Origin: Phaeocystidibacter luteus | GTDB lineage: Bacteria; Bacteroidota; Bacteroidia; Flavobacteriales; Schleiferiaceae | DNA: 64,000 bases | Direction: 5' to 3' | Assembly (NCBI RefSeq): GCF_008933115.1 | Contig: NZ_WBVO01000003.1 | Coordinates: 1-64,000 of the forward strand | Shown: in pieces, positions 1-8,339 of the stretch | Layout of the letters: the number at the start of each line of letters is the position of its first letter | Position numbering within the stretch: position 1 is the stretch's first letter | Notes under the pieces: model-generated | Told to the model about the DNA's origin: nothing | The model's database searches: none | What the model saw: only the letters and a program-made list of their open reading frames with translations | Position numbers and translations under genes: made by a program

Positions 1-274
1 GGAGGTTTCTTGGGAAAAATAGGGATGAACGTGGTGAATCATCGTATTTGTTTCGCGCAAAACCGCAAAAAGCAAAACCGCAATAAATGATCATCAGAGT
101 CCATAAAACCGCAAAAAGGGGGGCGGGGAGTGCCTAGGAACCATAAGAATGGAGTGATGGCTGGAATTGTTAGAGACAGGCACGGTGCTTTAGCGCGTGC
201 CGGGCATTCCTAACGCCATTCCCCGCCGGCTGGCGGGGAACATTCTATTAGCCTCGTGGCTTTAGCCCGAGGTT
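1..274 (+). repeat. Composite hairpin repeat, copy A (cut by window start)
   Basis: First of three related intergenic repeats (A here, B at 1595-1833, C at 2366-2715). It opens inside the block with ggaggtttcttgggaaaa, passes a short A-rich direct repeat (aaaaccgcaaaaagc, about 57-86), a stretch at about 87-175 not shared with B or C, and ends in a three-hairpin module: 179-201 (GGCACG arms), 219-240 (TTCCCCGCC arms, 4-nt loop) and 252-272 (CCTCG arms). Hairpins 1 and 3 both carry GCTTTAGC in the loop region. This resembles REP/BIME-type palindromic repeats. No protein gene is seen in 1-377. Confidence 0.8.
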
Positions 275-377
275 GATTAGGGTTGATCTATGCAGCCTAT
301 ACTCACAATTGATTCCCTATCCGGATTCTGCCATCCTCAAGCCTGTTTTAAGCGTAATCTAGATATATTGTGAATCT

Positions 378-869
378 ATGCTTCGTCGGATATTACCATT
401 TTTCGTCTTATTCACAACGGGCTTCAGCGCTATAGGTCAAAGCGAGGATACTATCATTTCATCGATGGATTCTCTGGTTGTCGAAATGAAGCTTGTTACA
501 AGGTTGTATCCAGATAGTATTTTCCGCCTTGAAATGGAGACTAATGATATTCAGGGATGTATTTTGATAAGCTCGCCCGAATATTGTGACATATATTTCA
601 ATCAGGACACAGTGGTGTTTGTGAGCCATATCGGCAATACTTCAGTTAATTACCTTACTTCCGAATTTTGGAGCTTCCTATCAAATTGGGCGGACTCGCG
701 AATTTCAAGTAGCAAAGGTTGCGGAAGCTTGTCAAGGAGAGTTATGGGCTATGTGGTGTTTACCTTCGAGGATAAACAGTACATGATTAGTTACTGTAAG
801 GATGACTGTGATGGGCTTAAGCTTCTCTTAGAGTATGTGGAGGCCAAGGGCGTAAGCAATCCTCATTAG
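378..869 (+). CDS. Small secreted protein of unknown function
   Basis: 163 residues. Residues 1-20 look like a cleavable signal peptide ending in IGQ, so the product is probably periplasmic or surface exposed. The mature part has several cysteines, including SPEYC, SKGC and a YCKDDC cluster near the end, and a short helical C-terminus. I do not recognise the family. A weak resemblance to the protein at 1827-2324 is visible: both have a DI..F stretch followed by a V.V...G.S motif about 60-100 residues in, and a YCK motif before a Leu-rich tail. The gene sits between repeats A and B, suggesting an accessory gene. Start is the first ATG, with TATATTG about 10 nt upstream. Confidence 0.7.
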   Translation: MLRRILPFFVLFTTGFSAIGQSEDTIISSMDSLVVEMKLVTRLYPDSIFRLEMETNDIQGCILISSPEYCDIYFNQDTVVFVSHIGNTSVNYLTSEFWSFLSNWADSRISSSKGCGSLSRRVMGYVVFTFEDKQYMISYCKDDCDGLKLLLEYVEAKGVSNPH

Positions 870-897
870 ACATAATTAGGTCGAATCCTGGTTAACT

Positions 898-1497
898 CTA
901 AAATTGATAGCTCAGTCCGATATTCGCTATTCCTCTGTAGCCGTAGCCGACTTCAGCTGTTATCCCTAGCTTCTTACCGAATCGTGCGCCAATTGCATTT
1001 ACATGAAAGTTGAAGAAACCATTGTCCAATTCGTCAAGCTCATCTTCAAACTCAGTGTCCGTACCAGTGTAGTTGTCCGTTTGACGTGTATAGGCAACTG
1101 AAATGCCTGAATATACTTGGAGCCAATTTGTATTTACGTAATGATAGTCAGTTCCGAATCCCACAGTGAGGAAGATGCTAGAGACAGACCCGTCTTGTGA
1201 ACCATTAATAAACACATCCTTGTCAATGGTTTGGAAATAGCCATCTGCCAAGAAAAACCAATTGTCGTAAACTGAGATTGCGTATTCCAGTCCATAGGTT
1301 GGTGCCGCGTTGACGTTCTCGTACGTAACGCTTCCAGCGGAAACAGCTGTAATTGCCAGATTGGCGAAGTCTTCAACAATTTCTTGAGACGAAGCAAACC
1401 CGACATTCAAAGAGAGATCATTCGTGCCTTTAGTCTGCCCCATAGATACTAGTGCTAACAACATAAAAGTTCCGATGAAAAGGTGCCTAAGTTTCAT
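898..1497 (-). CDS. Outer-membrane beta-barrel family protein, hypothetical
   Basis: 199 residues with a signal peptide (residues 1-20, ending SMGQ). The rest alternates polar and aromatic/hydrophobic residues in short strands and ends in GLSYQF; a terminal aromatic is typical of outer-membrane barrels recognised by BamA. Size and pattern fit an 8-stranded OmpX/OmpW-like barrel ('porin family' proteins of Bacteroidota). No specific substrate can be inferred. It converges on the preceding gene with 28 nt between stops. The 98 nt upstream of the start precede repeat B. Confidence 0.65.
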   Translation of the reverse strand: MKLRHLFIGTFMLLALVSMGQTKGTNDLSLNVGFASSQEIVEDFANLAITAVSAGSVTYENVNAAPTYGLEYAISVYDNWFFLADGYFQTIDKDVFINGSQDGSVSSIFLTVGFGTDYHYVNTNWLQVYSGISVAYTRQTDNYTGTDTEFEDELDELDNGFFNFHVNAIGARFGKKLGITAEVGYGYRGIANIGLSYQF

Positions 1498-1594
1498 GTA
1501 ATAAAGATTTTGGTTGAAGTAAGATAAGTAAAAGATTGACTCGAATGTTTAGTGCTATAATCGACTGCCAACATTCCCTCGTAGGGGCCTGATG

Positions 1595-1833
1595 TGGTTG
1601 GTCAGTCGGATGGCGGGCAGGCTGCAAAACCGCAAAAAGCAAAATCGCAATTATCAAAATGCTCGTGGTGGAAAGAAAAACGCAGAACAGGTGAGGGAAA
1701 CGCCTGAATCCACAGCAATAGGCACGGTGCTTTAGCGCGTGCCGGGCATTCCTAACGCCATTCCCCGCCGGCTGGCGGGGAACATTCCATTAGCCTCGCG
1801 GCGTTAGCCCGAGGTTGCGTGGTGAATCATCGG
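1595..1833 (+). repeat. Composite hairpin repeat, copy B
   Basis: Fills most of the gap at 1498-1826. It starts with a degenerate ggttggtcagtcgg/ggcgggcaggct block, then the A-rich repeat (aaaaccgcaaaaagc, 1624-1652), the aatgctcgtggtggaaag block shared with copy C, and the three-hairpin module: hairpin 1 at 1721-1743, the CCCCGCC hairpin, and hairpin 3 ending at 1814. The tail gcgtggtgaatcatcg (to 1833) matches copies A and C and overlaps the 3' end of the next gene, whose stop codon lies inside it. Confidence 0.8.
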
Positions 1834-2324
1834 TATCGTTCGCGAACGGCAGCGAGTTCAGAAATCAGGTTGAGCAGAATCTCTCTGTGATTCCTCATGC
1901 CTCCTTTACAATACCTCCATCCTTTAGCCGGACCCTCAGCTTTTATTTGCACGAATACCGGAATCCCGCCAATGTATCCACCGCAATACGCGGTATCGGA
2001 AATCAGATCTAGATACCACATGCATAATGGAGGTCCCGCATTGACCGGTAGTTTGTACCTCATAATGCTATCTCCCTGCTGGACATACACCCACGTACTA
2101 TTGTTCTTGAATAATAGGATATCAACGCTCAGAACATGTTCAGGAGTCATGGGAATACATCCGCCATGCTGTTCTGAAAAATGAATGGACACATGGTTGA
2201 AACTTGAATCCTCTTCAGACGGCTCAAACGTGGCAAGACATGAGGTCTCACTCGAATCAAGTGTACTCTGGGCAGACATGTGAATGCACAAAACTGTGCA
2301 AATGAGGATACAAACGGATTTCAT
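1827..2324 (-). CDS. Small secreted Cys-containing protein, unknown function
   Basis: 165 residues from the ATG at 2324, chosen because a signal peptide begins there (residues 1-19, ending MSAQ); a longer reading frame runs upstream into repeat C and is unlikely to be coding. The mature part has several cysteines and a YCKGG motif near the C-terminus. It is possibly a diverged relative of the protein at 378-869. The final codons and the TGA stop lie in repeat B, so the present C-terminus was probably set by arrival of that element. No family recognised; it could be a decayed gene. Confidence 0.55.
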   Translation of the reverse strand: MKSVCILICTVLCIHMSAQSTLDSSETSCLATFEPSEEDSSFNHVSIHFSEQHGGCIPMTPEHVLSVDILLFKNNSTWVYVQQGDSIMRYKLPVNAGPPLCMWYLDLISDTAYCGGYIGGIPVFVQIKAEGPAKGWRYCKGGMRNHREILLNLISELAAVRERYR

Positions 2325-2365
2325 GGTATAGGATTGACGAAAATACTCGGAATAGAGTTGAGGAG

Positions 2366-2715
2366 GAAGTCTCTCGCGGAGAAAATGGATGAACGTGGTG
2401 GGTGGCCTCACCCGCCGTTGGTCGGGCAAGCTACAGAGAGACAGAGGGCACAGAGGTTTCTTGGGGAAAATGGGGATGAACGTGGTGAATCATCGTATTT
2501 GTTTCGCGCAAAACCGCAAAAAGCAAAACCGCAATTATCAAAATGCTCGTGGTGGAAAGAAAAACGCAGAACAGGTGAGGGAAACGCCTGAATCCCCAGC
2601 AATAGGCACGGTGCTTTAGCGCGTGCCGAGCATTCCTAACGCCATTCCCCGCCGGCTGGCGGGGAACATTCTATTAGCCTCGCGGCTTTAGCCCGAGGTT
2701 GCGTGGTGAATCATC
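2366..2715 (+). repeat. Composite hairpin repeat, copy C (most complete)
   Basis: Modules in order: ctctcgcggagaaaatgg; a cccgccgttggtcgggcaag hairpin block; an acagagagacagagggcac block followed by aggtttcttggggaaaat; the A-rich repeat (2511-2540); aatgctcgtggtggaaag; and the three-hairpin module (hairpin 1 at 2605-2627, hairpin 3 ending at 2698) with tail gcgtggtgaatcatc. The acagag...ggcac block is the reverse complement of the core of repeats D, E and F near 51-52.7 kb, which links the two repeat groups. It occupies most of the gap between the gene at 2324 and pyrH. Confidence 0.8.
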
Positions 2716-2758
2716 TGGTGGAGATAATTCAAGTCACATTGGTTTCAATCCTCTGTCT

Positions 2759-2791
2759 TTTGTCGAGGTACGAGGCAATCCCCTATATTTG
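2759..2791 (+). promoter_or_regulatory. pyrH promoter, Bacteroidota type
   Basis: TTTG at 2759-2762 and TATATTTG at 2784-2791 are separated by 21 nt, matching the Bacteroidota consensus TTTG-N(17-23)-TAnnTTTG. The expected transcript start is about 20 nt before the pyrH ATG. The promoter lies just downstream of repeat C. Confidence 0.65.
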
Positions 2792-2815
2792 CCCAACTCA
2801 ATTTTCAAAGCAGAG

Positions 2816-3523
2816 ATGAAGTACCAACGCATTCTCCTCAAGCTAAGCGGTGAAGCCCTCATGGGCGAGCAACAGTATGGAATTTCAGGCGATCGCCTGA
2901 AGGAATACGCCCTCGATATCAAAGAAGTTGTTGAAGCCGGAGCCCAAGTGGGAATCGTTATCGGCGGCGGAAACATCTTCCGCGGCGTTCAAGGTGCTTC
3001 CCAAGGTATGGATCGCGTTCAAGGCGATCACATGGGGATGCTCGCTACCATGATCAACGGCCTCGCTCTGCAATCTGCACTCGAGGAGGTTGGCGTTTAC
3101 ACCCGACTTCAATCTGCCATCAAAATGGATCAAATCGCCGAGCCTTTCATTCGTCGTCGCGCTGTACGACACCTCGAAAAGGGTCGTGTTGTGATCTTCG
3201 GTGGCGGAACCGGAAACCCGTATTTCACGACCGATACCGCGGCGACGCTTCGCGCTGTTGAGATTGATGCCGACGTAATCCTCAAAGGAACACGCGTTGA
3301 TGGAATCTATACCGCCGATCCAGAAAAAGACAGTACCGCCACAAAGTTCGATACGCTTTCGTTCGACGAAGTGTACAAGCGCGGCTTGAACGTGATGGAC
3401 CTTACGGCGTTCACACTCTCCAGAGAAAACAACCTCCCTATCGTAGTATTCGACATGAATACAAGAGGAAACCTCGCCAAAGTGGTGAAGGGAGAGAATA
3501 TCGGAACACTTGTAGAAAAGTAA
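2816..3523 (+). CDS. pyrH: UMP kinase
   Basis: 235 residues, the usual length for bacterial UMP kinase of the amino-acid-kinase fold, which phosphorylates UMP to UDP with ATP in pyrimidine nucleotide synthesis. Visible motifs: KLSGEALMG near the N-terminus, GGGNIFRG, and [16 protein letters not shown] in the nucleotide-binding half. The ATG at 2816 ([12 protein letters not shown]) is chosen because family members begin there and a good promoter sits at 2759-2791. In many bacteria pyrH is directly followed by frr; here a 2.2-kb secreted-protein gene lies between them. Confidence 0.97.
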   Translation: MKYQRILLKLSGEALMGEQQYGISGDRLKEYALDIKEVVEAGAQVGIVIGGGNIFRGVQGASQGMDRVQGDHMGMLATMINGLALQSALEEVGVYTRLQSAIKMDQIAEPFIRRRAVRHLEKGRVVIFGGGTGNPYFTTDTAATLRAVEIDADVILKGTRVDGIYTADPEKDSTATKFDTLSFDEVYKRGLNVMDLTAFTLSRENNLPIVVFDMNTRGNLAKVVKGENIGTLVEK

Positions 3524-3574
3524 TAGGCCTTTCAACTCGCTGAATTTCGTAGCTTTAGGTAAATCTTTCGCCTA

Positions 3575-5725
3575 ATGCGCTCTCACTTATTCGCAACGTT
3601 GCTATTTCTTTGCTCAACTTGTAGCTATGCCTACACGTTTTGGGTTGACAACTATCAAGATACCGGGGTCGGATCTTTACGTTACTCAATAAATCAATCT
3701 GCTCTGGGCGATACCGTTGCCCTTTCAACTACCCTATTAGACATGGGGGCAGATACCATTTTTATTGATTCCCTAATACTTGTTGACCATGGATTTGTCT
3801 TGCTTGGTATACCTGCACCTTATCAACGAATCTACGTTAGCGGGCGTGGATATAATGGTATTCTGAAAAGGAAGTTGTCAGCTGGATTGATGGGGAAGTT
3901 CCACTTCAGTGACATGCATTTTATCGATTGTCTCAAGGTCGGAAATCACGGCGGAGCCATAGAACTGTACGGCTTGTCCTCACTTGAAATAGTCAATTGC
4001 TCCTTCGAACGTTGTGCAACATCAAGTGCGCCCGGAAGCGGTTTTCATCTTGGCGGAGCTGTAGAGTGCCATCAATTGGATACGGTTATTATTACTTCTT
4101 CAAGTTTTGTGGATTGCAAATCAGAGAGCGGTGGAGCCGTATCCTGCTGGCCGATGTATTTTGTAAGTATTACCGACTGTCACTTTCAGTCCAATTCAGG
4201 TCGAGCTGATGGTGGGGCGTTAAACGCTCAACTGTATGCTCAAATTCCAGGTACAAGAATCGTATTGAAGGGTTGCAATTTCGTTGGTAATGACCTCAAC
4301 CTCAATCCAACTAACACATTCAACCGAAATGGTGGCGCCGCCGCGCTATATGCTAAGCATGTGCAAATAGACAGCTGCGTTTTTCAAGGGAATTCAGGTG
4401 GACTTCCAGGTTCCAATTTGGCTTGGAGTGGAGGCGGAGCCCTCAAACTAGTAGGCGAAAATTGTCTAGTTCGCAACTGCGAGTTTAAAGATAACTCGGC
4501 GCGTCGAGGCGGAGCTATAGTCTTCCAAGGAGTTGGCCATTTTTTAGATTTGACGTTCTCAGGTAATCAATCTGAATCAACAGGAGGAGCCATTGATGTT
4601 AGGACTACCCTGCAAGATACTCTTACACTTGAGAGAGTAACGATGATAGAAAACTATGCAAACTATGGAGGGGCAATTGCTACAACTCCACCGCAACAAG
4701 AGACTGTTAATCTAAATCTAATCAACTGTTCAATCTTAGAGAATACAGTCAAACTGAGCGGTTCTGCAGGGTATTTTGTTCGAGAATCAAATGTGAATGT
4801 GATAAGCTCCATCTTCACGGGTGACCAATATCAAATAACGGATTTTGAAATCGATTCTCAAGCTAGCCTTCAATCTAAGGGATATAATGTATTCTCTTCA
4901 TCGCAGGTTGCGTTGAGCTCAACCGACATCGTAGTCAATAGTGCCCGAAGGTCAAGTCTTGGATTATCAACATTAATTCCCAGTCAGTATTTCACACGAT
5001 CAATGCGACCTCAGCCGGGAAGCATACTCATAGACAGTGGAAACCTGAATGATGTTAGTAGGTCGCAATCTGGTCCAATCTCTGGGACTCGGGATATCGG
5101 ATCGGCAGAAGGCGGCTATGTCCAAACCGACACCATCTATGCATGCGATACCGTTACCTGGTGGGGAGACTTATATTCCACACCCGGCGATTACATGAAA
5201 TACCTCTACAACGCTAATGGGATGGATTCAATTGGTGTTCTGACGATTTTGCCGATTTCCGACTTGACCGTTTCTTCTCAAGGTGGTGTCTTGGGACCCC
5301 ATGGAACAAGCTCTACTGCGACCTATCAGTGGGTAGATTGCGATATGCAGTACGCCCCGATCATTGGTGAAACGAATCCAACATTCACCCCAACCTACAA
5401 TGGCAGCTTTGCCCTTGTTCTAAATGATGGAGGCTGTATTGATACTTCAGATTGTATTCTTTATCAGGAAGTAAGCTTGACCGAGCTTTTGACATCGGAG
5501 GAATTTATTTACCCTATTCCTAGCACTGGGCAATTCTTTATATCTTCTGAAATAGAGTATTCAAATTACCAGATCTATTCAACCAGCGGCTCTCCGATTC
5601 AATCGGGAAGTATTACGGATTCTCAGATTGATGTATCCGATGAAGTAGCAAATGGCATTTACGTATTAGAATTATCTGAAGGTGACGGACGACCACAGAG
5701 ATTCTCGATTGTGATTTCTCGATGA
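3575..5725 (+). CDS. Secreted parallel beta-helix protein with T9SS sorting domain
   Basis: 716 residues: signal peptide (1-20, ending SYA); a long region (about 90-450) of short repeats with recurring GGA motifs and Asn/Cys ladders, typical of right-handed parallel beta-helix (Pbp/polymorphic outer-membrane protein-like) folds; an Ig-like region around 530-625; and a C-terminal T9SS type A sorting domain (YPIPSTGQ..., GIYVLEL, about 640-716). The N-terminal GVGSLRYSI motif is typical of these 'choice-of-anchor' beta-helix proteins. It should be exported by the Sec system and then to the surface by T9SS. An adhesin or polysaccharide-binding role is possible but unproven. It interrupts the pyrH-frr pair. 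Confidence 0.85.
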   Translation: MRSHLFATLLFLCSTCSYAYTFWVDNYQDTGVGSLRYSINQSALGDTVALSTTLLDMGADTIFIDSLILVDHGFVLLGIPAPYQRIYVSGRGYNGILKRKLSAGLMGKFHFSDMHFIDCLKVGNHGGAIELYGLSSLEIVNCSFERCATSSAPGSGFHLGGAVECHQLDTVIITSSSFVDCKSESGGAVSCWPMYFVSITDCHFQSNSGRADGGALNAQLYAQIPGTRIVLKGCNFVGNDLNLNPTNTFNRNGGAAALYAKHVQIDSCVFQGNSGGLPGSNLAWSGGGALKLVGENCLVRNCEFKDNSARRGGAIVFQGVGHFLDLTFSGNQSESTGGAIDVRTTLQDTLTLERVTMIENYANYGGAIATTPPQQETVNLNLINCSILENTVKLSGSAGYFVRESNVNVISSIFTGDQYQITDFEIDSQASLQSKGYNVFSSSQVALSSTDIVVNSARRSSLGLSTLIPSQYFTRSMRPQPGSILIDSGNLNDVSRSQSGPISGTRDIGSAEGGYVQTDTIYACDTVTWWGDLYSTPGDYMKYLYNANGMDSIGVLTILPISDLTVSSQGGVLGPHGTSSTATYQWVDCDMQYAPIIGETNPTFTPTYNGSFALVLNDGGCIDTSDCILYQEVSLTELLTSEEFIYPIPSTGQFFISSEIEYSNYQIYSTSGSPIQSGSITDSQIDVSDEVANGIYVLELSEGDGRPQRFSIVISR

Positions 5726-5787
5726 ACACTATCTTCGCGGTTAGACAATACGTCTGACTGAATCGAAAAAAGTGATATTTTCACACC

Positions 5788-6351
5788 ATGGAAGAAGAAA
5801 TAGATCTTATCCTTGAAACAACTAAGGAAAGCATGCAGCGCAGTATCGAACACCTCGAAAAAGCGCTTTTGAAAATCCGTGCCGGTAGAGCAAACCCTTC
5901 TATGCTAGGAGGAGTGAAAGTAGATTACTACGGAACACTCACACCGCTTTCGCAAGTGAGTAACATCAATACGCCTGACGCACGTACGCTTTCCGTACAA
6001 CCCTGGGAGAAGTCACTCATTCCTGAAATCGAGAAGGCAATTATGAACGCCAACCTTGGGTTCAACCCCAATAACAATGGCGAAGCCGTTATCGTTTCGA
6101 TTCCACCACTAACCGAAGAACGTCGTCGCGATCTAGTAAAAATCGCCAAGGCCGAAGCCGAAGATTCTCGTATCGGTATTCGTACCGCTCGTAAAGATGC
6201 AAACGACGAAATCAAAAAGCTCGAAAAAGATGGCCTCCCAGAAGATACCGTGAAGGACATCGAAGGTGAGATTCAAGAGCTCACTAACGCGTATATCAAA
6301 AAGGTGGACGACCACCTCGTGAAGAAAGAAGAGGATATCATGAAAATCTGA
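5788..6351 (+). CDS. frr: Ribosome recycling factor
   Basis: 187 residues, the standard length. RRF acts with EF-G to split post-termination ribosomes. The sequence shows the family's three-helix-bundle pattern with IRAGRANPSML near residue 30, SVQPWEK, and a KIAKAEAEDSRIGIR helix. The start ATG gives the expected MEEEIDLILE N-terminus. The gene is followed 22 nt after its stop by a strong bidirectional terminator. Confidence 0.97.
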   Translation: MEEEIDLILETTKESMQRSIEHLEKALLKIRAGRANPSMLGGVKVDYYGTLTPLSQVSNINTPDARTLSVQPWEKSLIPEIEKAIMNANLGFNPNNNGEAVIVSIPPLTEERRRDLVKIAKAEAEDSRIGIRTARKDANDEIKKLEKDGLPEDTVKDIEGEIQELTNAYIKKVDDHLVKKEEDIMKI

Positions 6352-6373
6352 TATCATTCATCTAGACAAAAAG

Positions 6374-6398
6374 AATCCCGCTCTTGGCGGGATTTTTT
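6374..6398. terminator. Bidirectional intrinsic terminator (frr / response regulator)
   Basis: Stem aatcccgc (6374-6381), 5-nt loop, gcgggatt (6387-6394) running into six T residues; on the other strand the preceding aaaaag supplies the U-run. It ends frr on the plus strand and the response regulator on the minus strand. Confidence 0.9.
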
Positions 6399-6404
6399 AT
6401 TTCT

Positions 6405-6803
6405 TCAACCTGAGCCTTTCAGTATTTCCATCAGCTTCGGTTTCTTCATCGGCTTCACCACGTATTCCACAACCTCGGGAATAGCCTCAGCACGACTCAT
6501 TTCACTCGAGTCTACAGAAGAACTGACCATGTATATCTTGACCTCTCTCAAACGTTCATCCTTCAATTGAAGAAAGTCCTCCAAGAATTGCCAGCCGTCC
6601 AAAACGGGCATGTTAATATCAAGCAGAATCACACATGGCAGCTCGCCATCCGATTCAATGAGATGGTTGATTTGGTCTAGTGCATCAAGCCCATTCCCAA
6701 AAGAATTCACCGTCAAGGTGTCATCCAGGCTCTTTAGAATTCGACGCATCCCATAAACGTAGATGTCATCGTCATCAATAATGTAAATCGACTTGACGCT
6801 CAT
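6405..6803 (-). CDS. Single-domain response regulator (CheY-like)
   Basis: 132 residues, only a receiver domain with no output domain. Acidic pocket residues lie in the run of aspartates at 10-13; the phospho-acceptor is Asp62 (LLDINMP), the switch Ser/Thr is in the VSSS run (93-96), and the conserved Lys is Lys117 (VVKPMKK). Its start overlaps the stop of the upstream histidine kinase by 4 nt (ATGA), so the two are translationally coupled and almost certainly partners. With no DNA-binding domain it probably signals through protein contact. The matching Bacteroidota pattern is a PAS kinase plus a stand-alone receiver. Confidence 0.93.
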   Translation of the reverse strand: MSVKSIYIIDDDDIYVYGMRRILKSLDDTLTVNSFGNGLDALDQINHLIESDGELPCVILLDINMPVLDGWQFLEDFLQLKDERLREVKIYMVSSSVDSSEMSRAEAIPEVVEYVVKPMKKPKLMEILKGSG

Positions 6804-8293
6804 TTTAGGTCATCTATTACAGGAATGCTCACTGTGAAGGTAGTCCCCTTGTCAGGAACACTTTCAACATCAATAGAGCCGCCTAGAGATTCAACTTGAC
6901 TTTTACTGATAAAGAGTCCCACCCCTCGAGCTTCCGGATGCGAGTGGAACGTACTGTACATTCTGAAAATTCTATCTCTGTATCGATTTAAATCAATACC
7001 AAGGCCATTGTCCGCAATGGATAGCTTGACAAAGCTTGCCGTTTCTCTCAACGTAATTGTAATCTCCAAACTCCTATCGGGATGCCTGTACCTAATCGCG
7101 TTGCTCAGCAAGTTGAGAATGATGCTGTCTAAGTAAGCCGGCGTGAAATACACGTACTTCTCTTTCGGGAGATTATGATTACACGTGGCTCCAATCTGTC
7201 TAAGTTCTCCCGTGAGTATATCGAGAGTCTTCAGAACAGCATCTGTTAGATTGATCTTCTCAATGTTCTTGTCCACCGCGTTTTCAACTCTAACAACCTC
7301 ATTCAAATGGTCTATAGTCTCCGAGAGATTATTCGTCACCTGATCAATTTTGTCCAGTAATTGAACGCGATCTTCTGGATCGGTACTCTCGCGAACGAAG
7401 TTGACAAGCATCTCTAGATTACTGGAGTGATTGCGAAGGTTGTGACTTACAATGTGCGCGAAATTGATCAGTTTTTCATTCTGCTCTGTCGCCACAGCGA
7501 GCGTCTCCTCCATGAGCAACTGTGCCCGCTTGCGTTCATCTATATCTTGAAAAATGCCGCGTACCTTCACCACTTGGCCTTGCTCATTCTTTACAGTGCT
7601 GCCCACCGACTGCACGTATTTAGAGTTGCCTTTTGCCGTGACGATCTGGTAGGTGTTCGAAAAGGAAGAGCCTTCTTTAATAGCTACTTCTAAATCTTTA
7701 GAAATACGCTTAGCGTCTTCAGGCTTATAAAACCCTATGGCCCTTTCAACATCAACATTCTCCGTATAGGGTAGTTCGTGAATGTCATAAATGGTCTTGC
7801 TCCATTTCAGCGTGTTGTCAATCAGATTAACTTCCCATCCTCCAACTTGCGCCAGCCTACCCGTTTCCTCAAAGAACATTTCGTTCCTCTCGAGTTTCTC
7901 GCGGACCGCAATCTCTTCGTCAATATCCACAATGGTTCCCGCCATGAATACGGGCTCACCTTTCTCATCATTTATGGCGTTTCCAGATGATAAAAACCAC
8001 CGGAACTCTCCTGTTTTCATGCGCATGCGAATCGGTACACGGTATGGCCTACCATCTTCAAGGTGCGCTTTTACTGCTGTATTGACCTTTTCGACATCCT
8101 CTGTATGCAGTAAGAAGTCTATGAATGTTTTTAATTCTGGTTGGAGTTCCCCTGGTTCGTAGCCAAGAATGCGGTAGTATTGGTCAGACCACTTTTCTTC
8201 ATCGGTAACCATATCCCATTGCCAAACACCGACGTCCATCAGCTCGATGGCTTTTCGAAGTCGATTTAATTCAGCTAGGTTGGTCTCTTCCAC
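6800..8293 (-). CDS. PAS-domain sensor histidine kinase
   Basis: 497 residues, cytosolic (no signal peptide or membrane segment). Two PAS/PAC units: about 10-130 and 140-258. The DHp helix carries the H-box SHNLRNH with His284 as likely phospho-acceptor; the ATP-binding domain follows, with an N-box (LDSIILNLLSNAIRY), DNGLGID, and GVGLFISK. The Asn-rich H-box is common in Bacteroidota PAS kinases. The frame begins at GTG (8293); the next ATG, residue 20, would cut into the first PAS domain, so GTG is preferred with moderate certainty. Signal unknown; its partner is the overlapping receiver gene. Confidence 0.92.
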   Translation of the reverse strand: MEETNLAELNRLRKAIELMDVGVWQWDMVTDEEKWSDQYYRILGYEPGELQPELKTFIDFLLHTEDVEKVNTAVKAHLEDGRPYRVPIRMRMKTGEFRWFLSSGNAINDEKGEPVFMAGTIVDIDEEIAVREKLERNEMFFEETGRLAQVGGWEVNLIDNTLKWSKTIYDIHELPYTENVDVERAIGFYKPEDAKRISKDLEVAIKEGSSFSNTYQIVTAKGNSKYVQSVGSTVKNEQGQVVKVRGIFQDIDERKRAQLLMEETLAVATEQNEKLINFAHIVSHNLRNHSSNLEMLVNFVRESTDPEDRVQLLDKIDQVTNNLSETIDHLNEVVRVENAVDKNIEKINLTDAVLKTLDILTGELRQIGATCNHNLPKEKYVYFTPAYLDSIILNLLSNAIRYRHPDRSLEITITLRETASFVKLSIADNGLGIDLNRYRDRIFRMYSTFHSHPEARGVGLFISKSQVESLGGSIDVESVPDKGTTFTVSIPVIDDLK

Positions 8294-8339
8294 TGGAGCG
8301 TTTTGAAAGCTAGTGGAATGAAGATACTTCTTTTATTCG

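Noticed and set aside
1-2715. CRISPR array
   Set aside because: Repeats are long, few, palindromic and unevenly spaced with genes between them; no cas gene.
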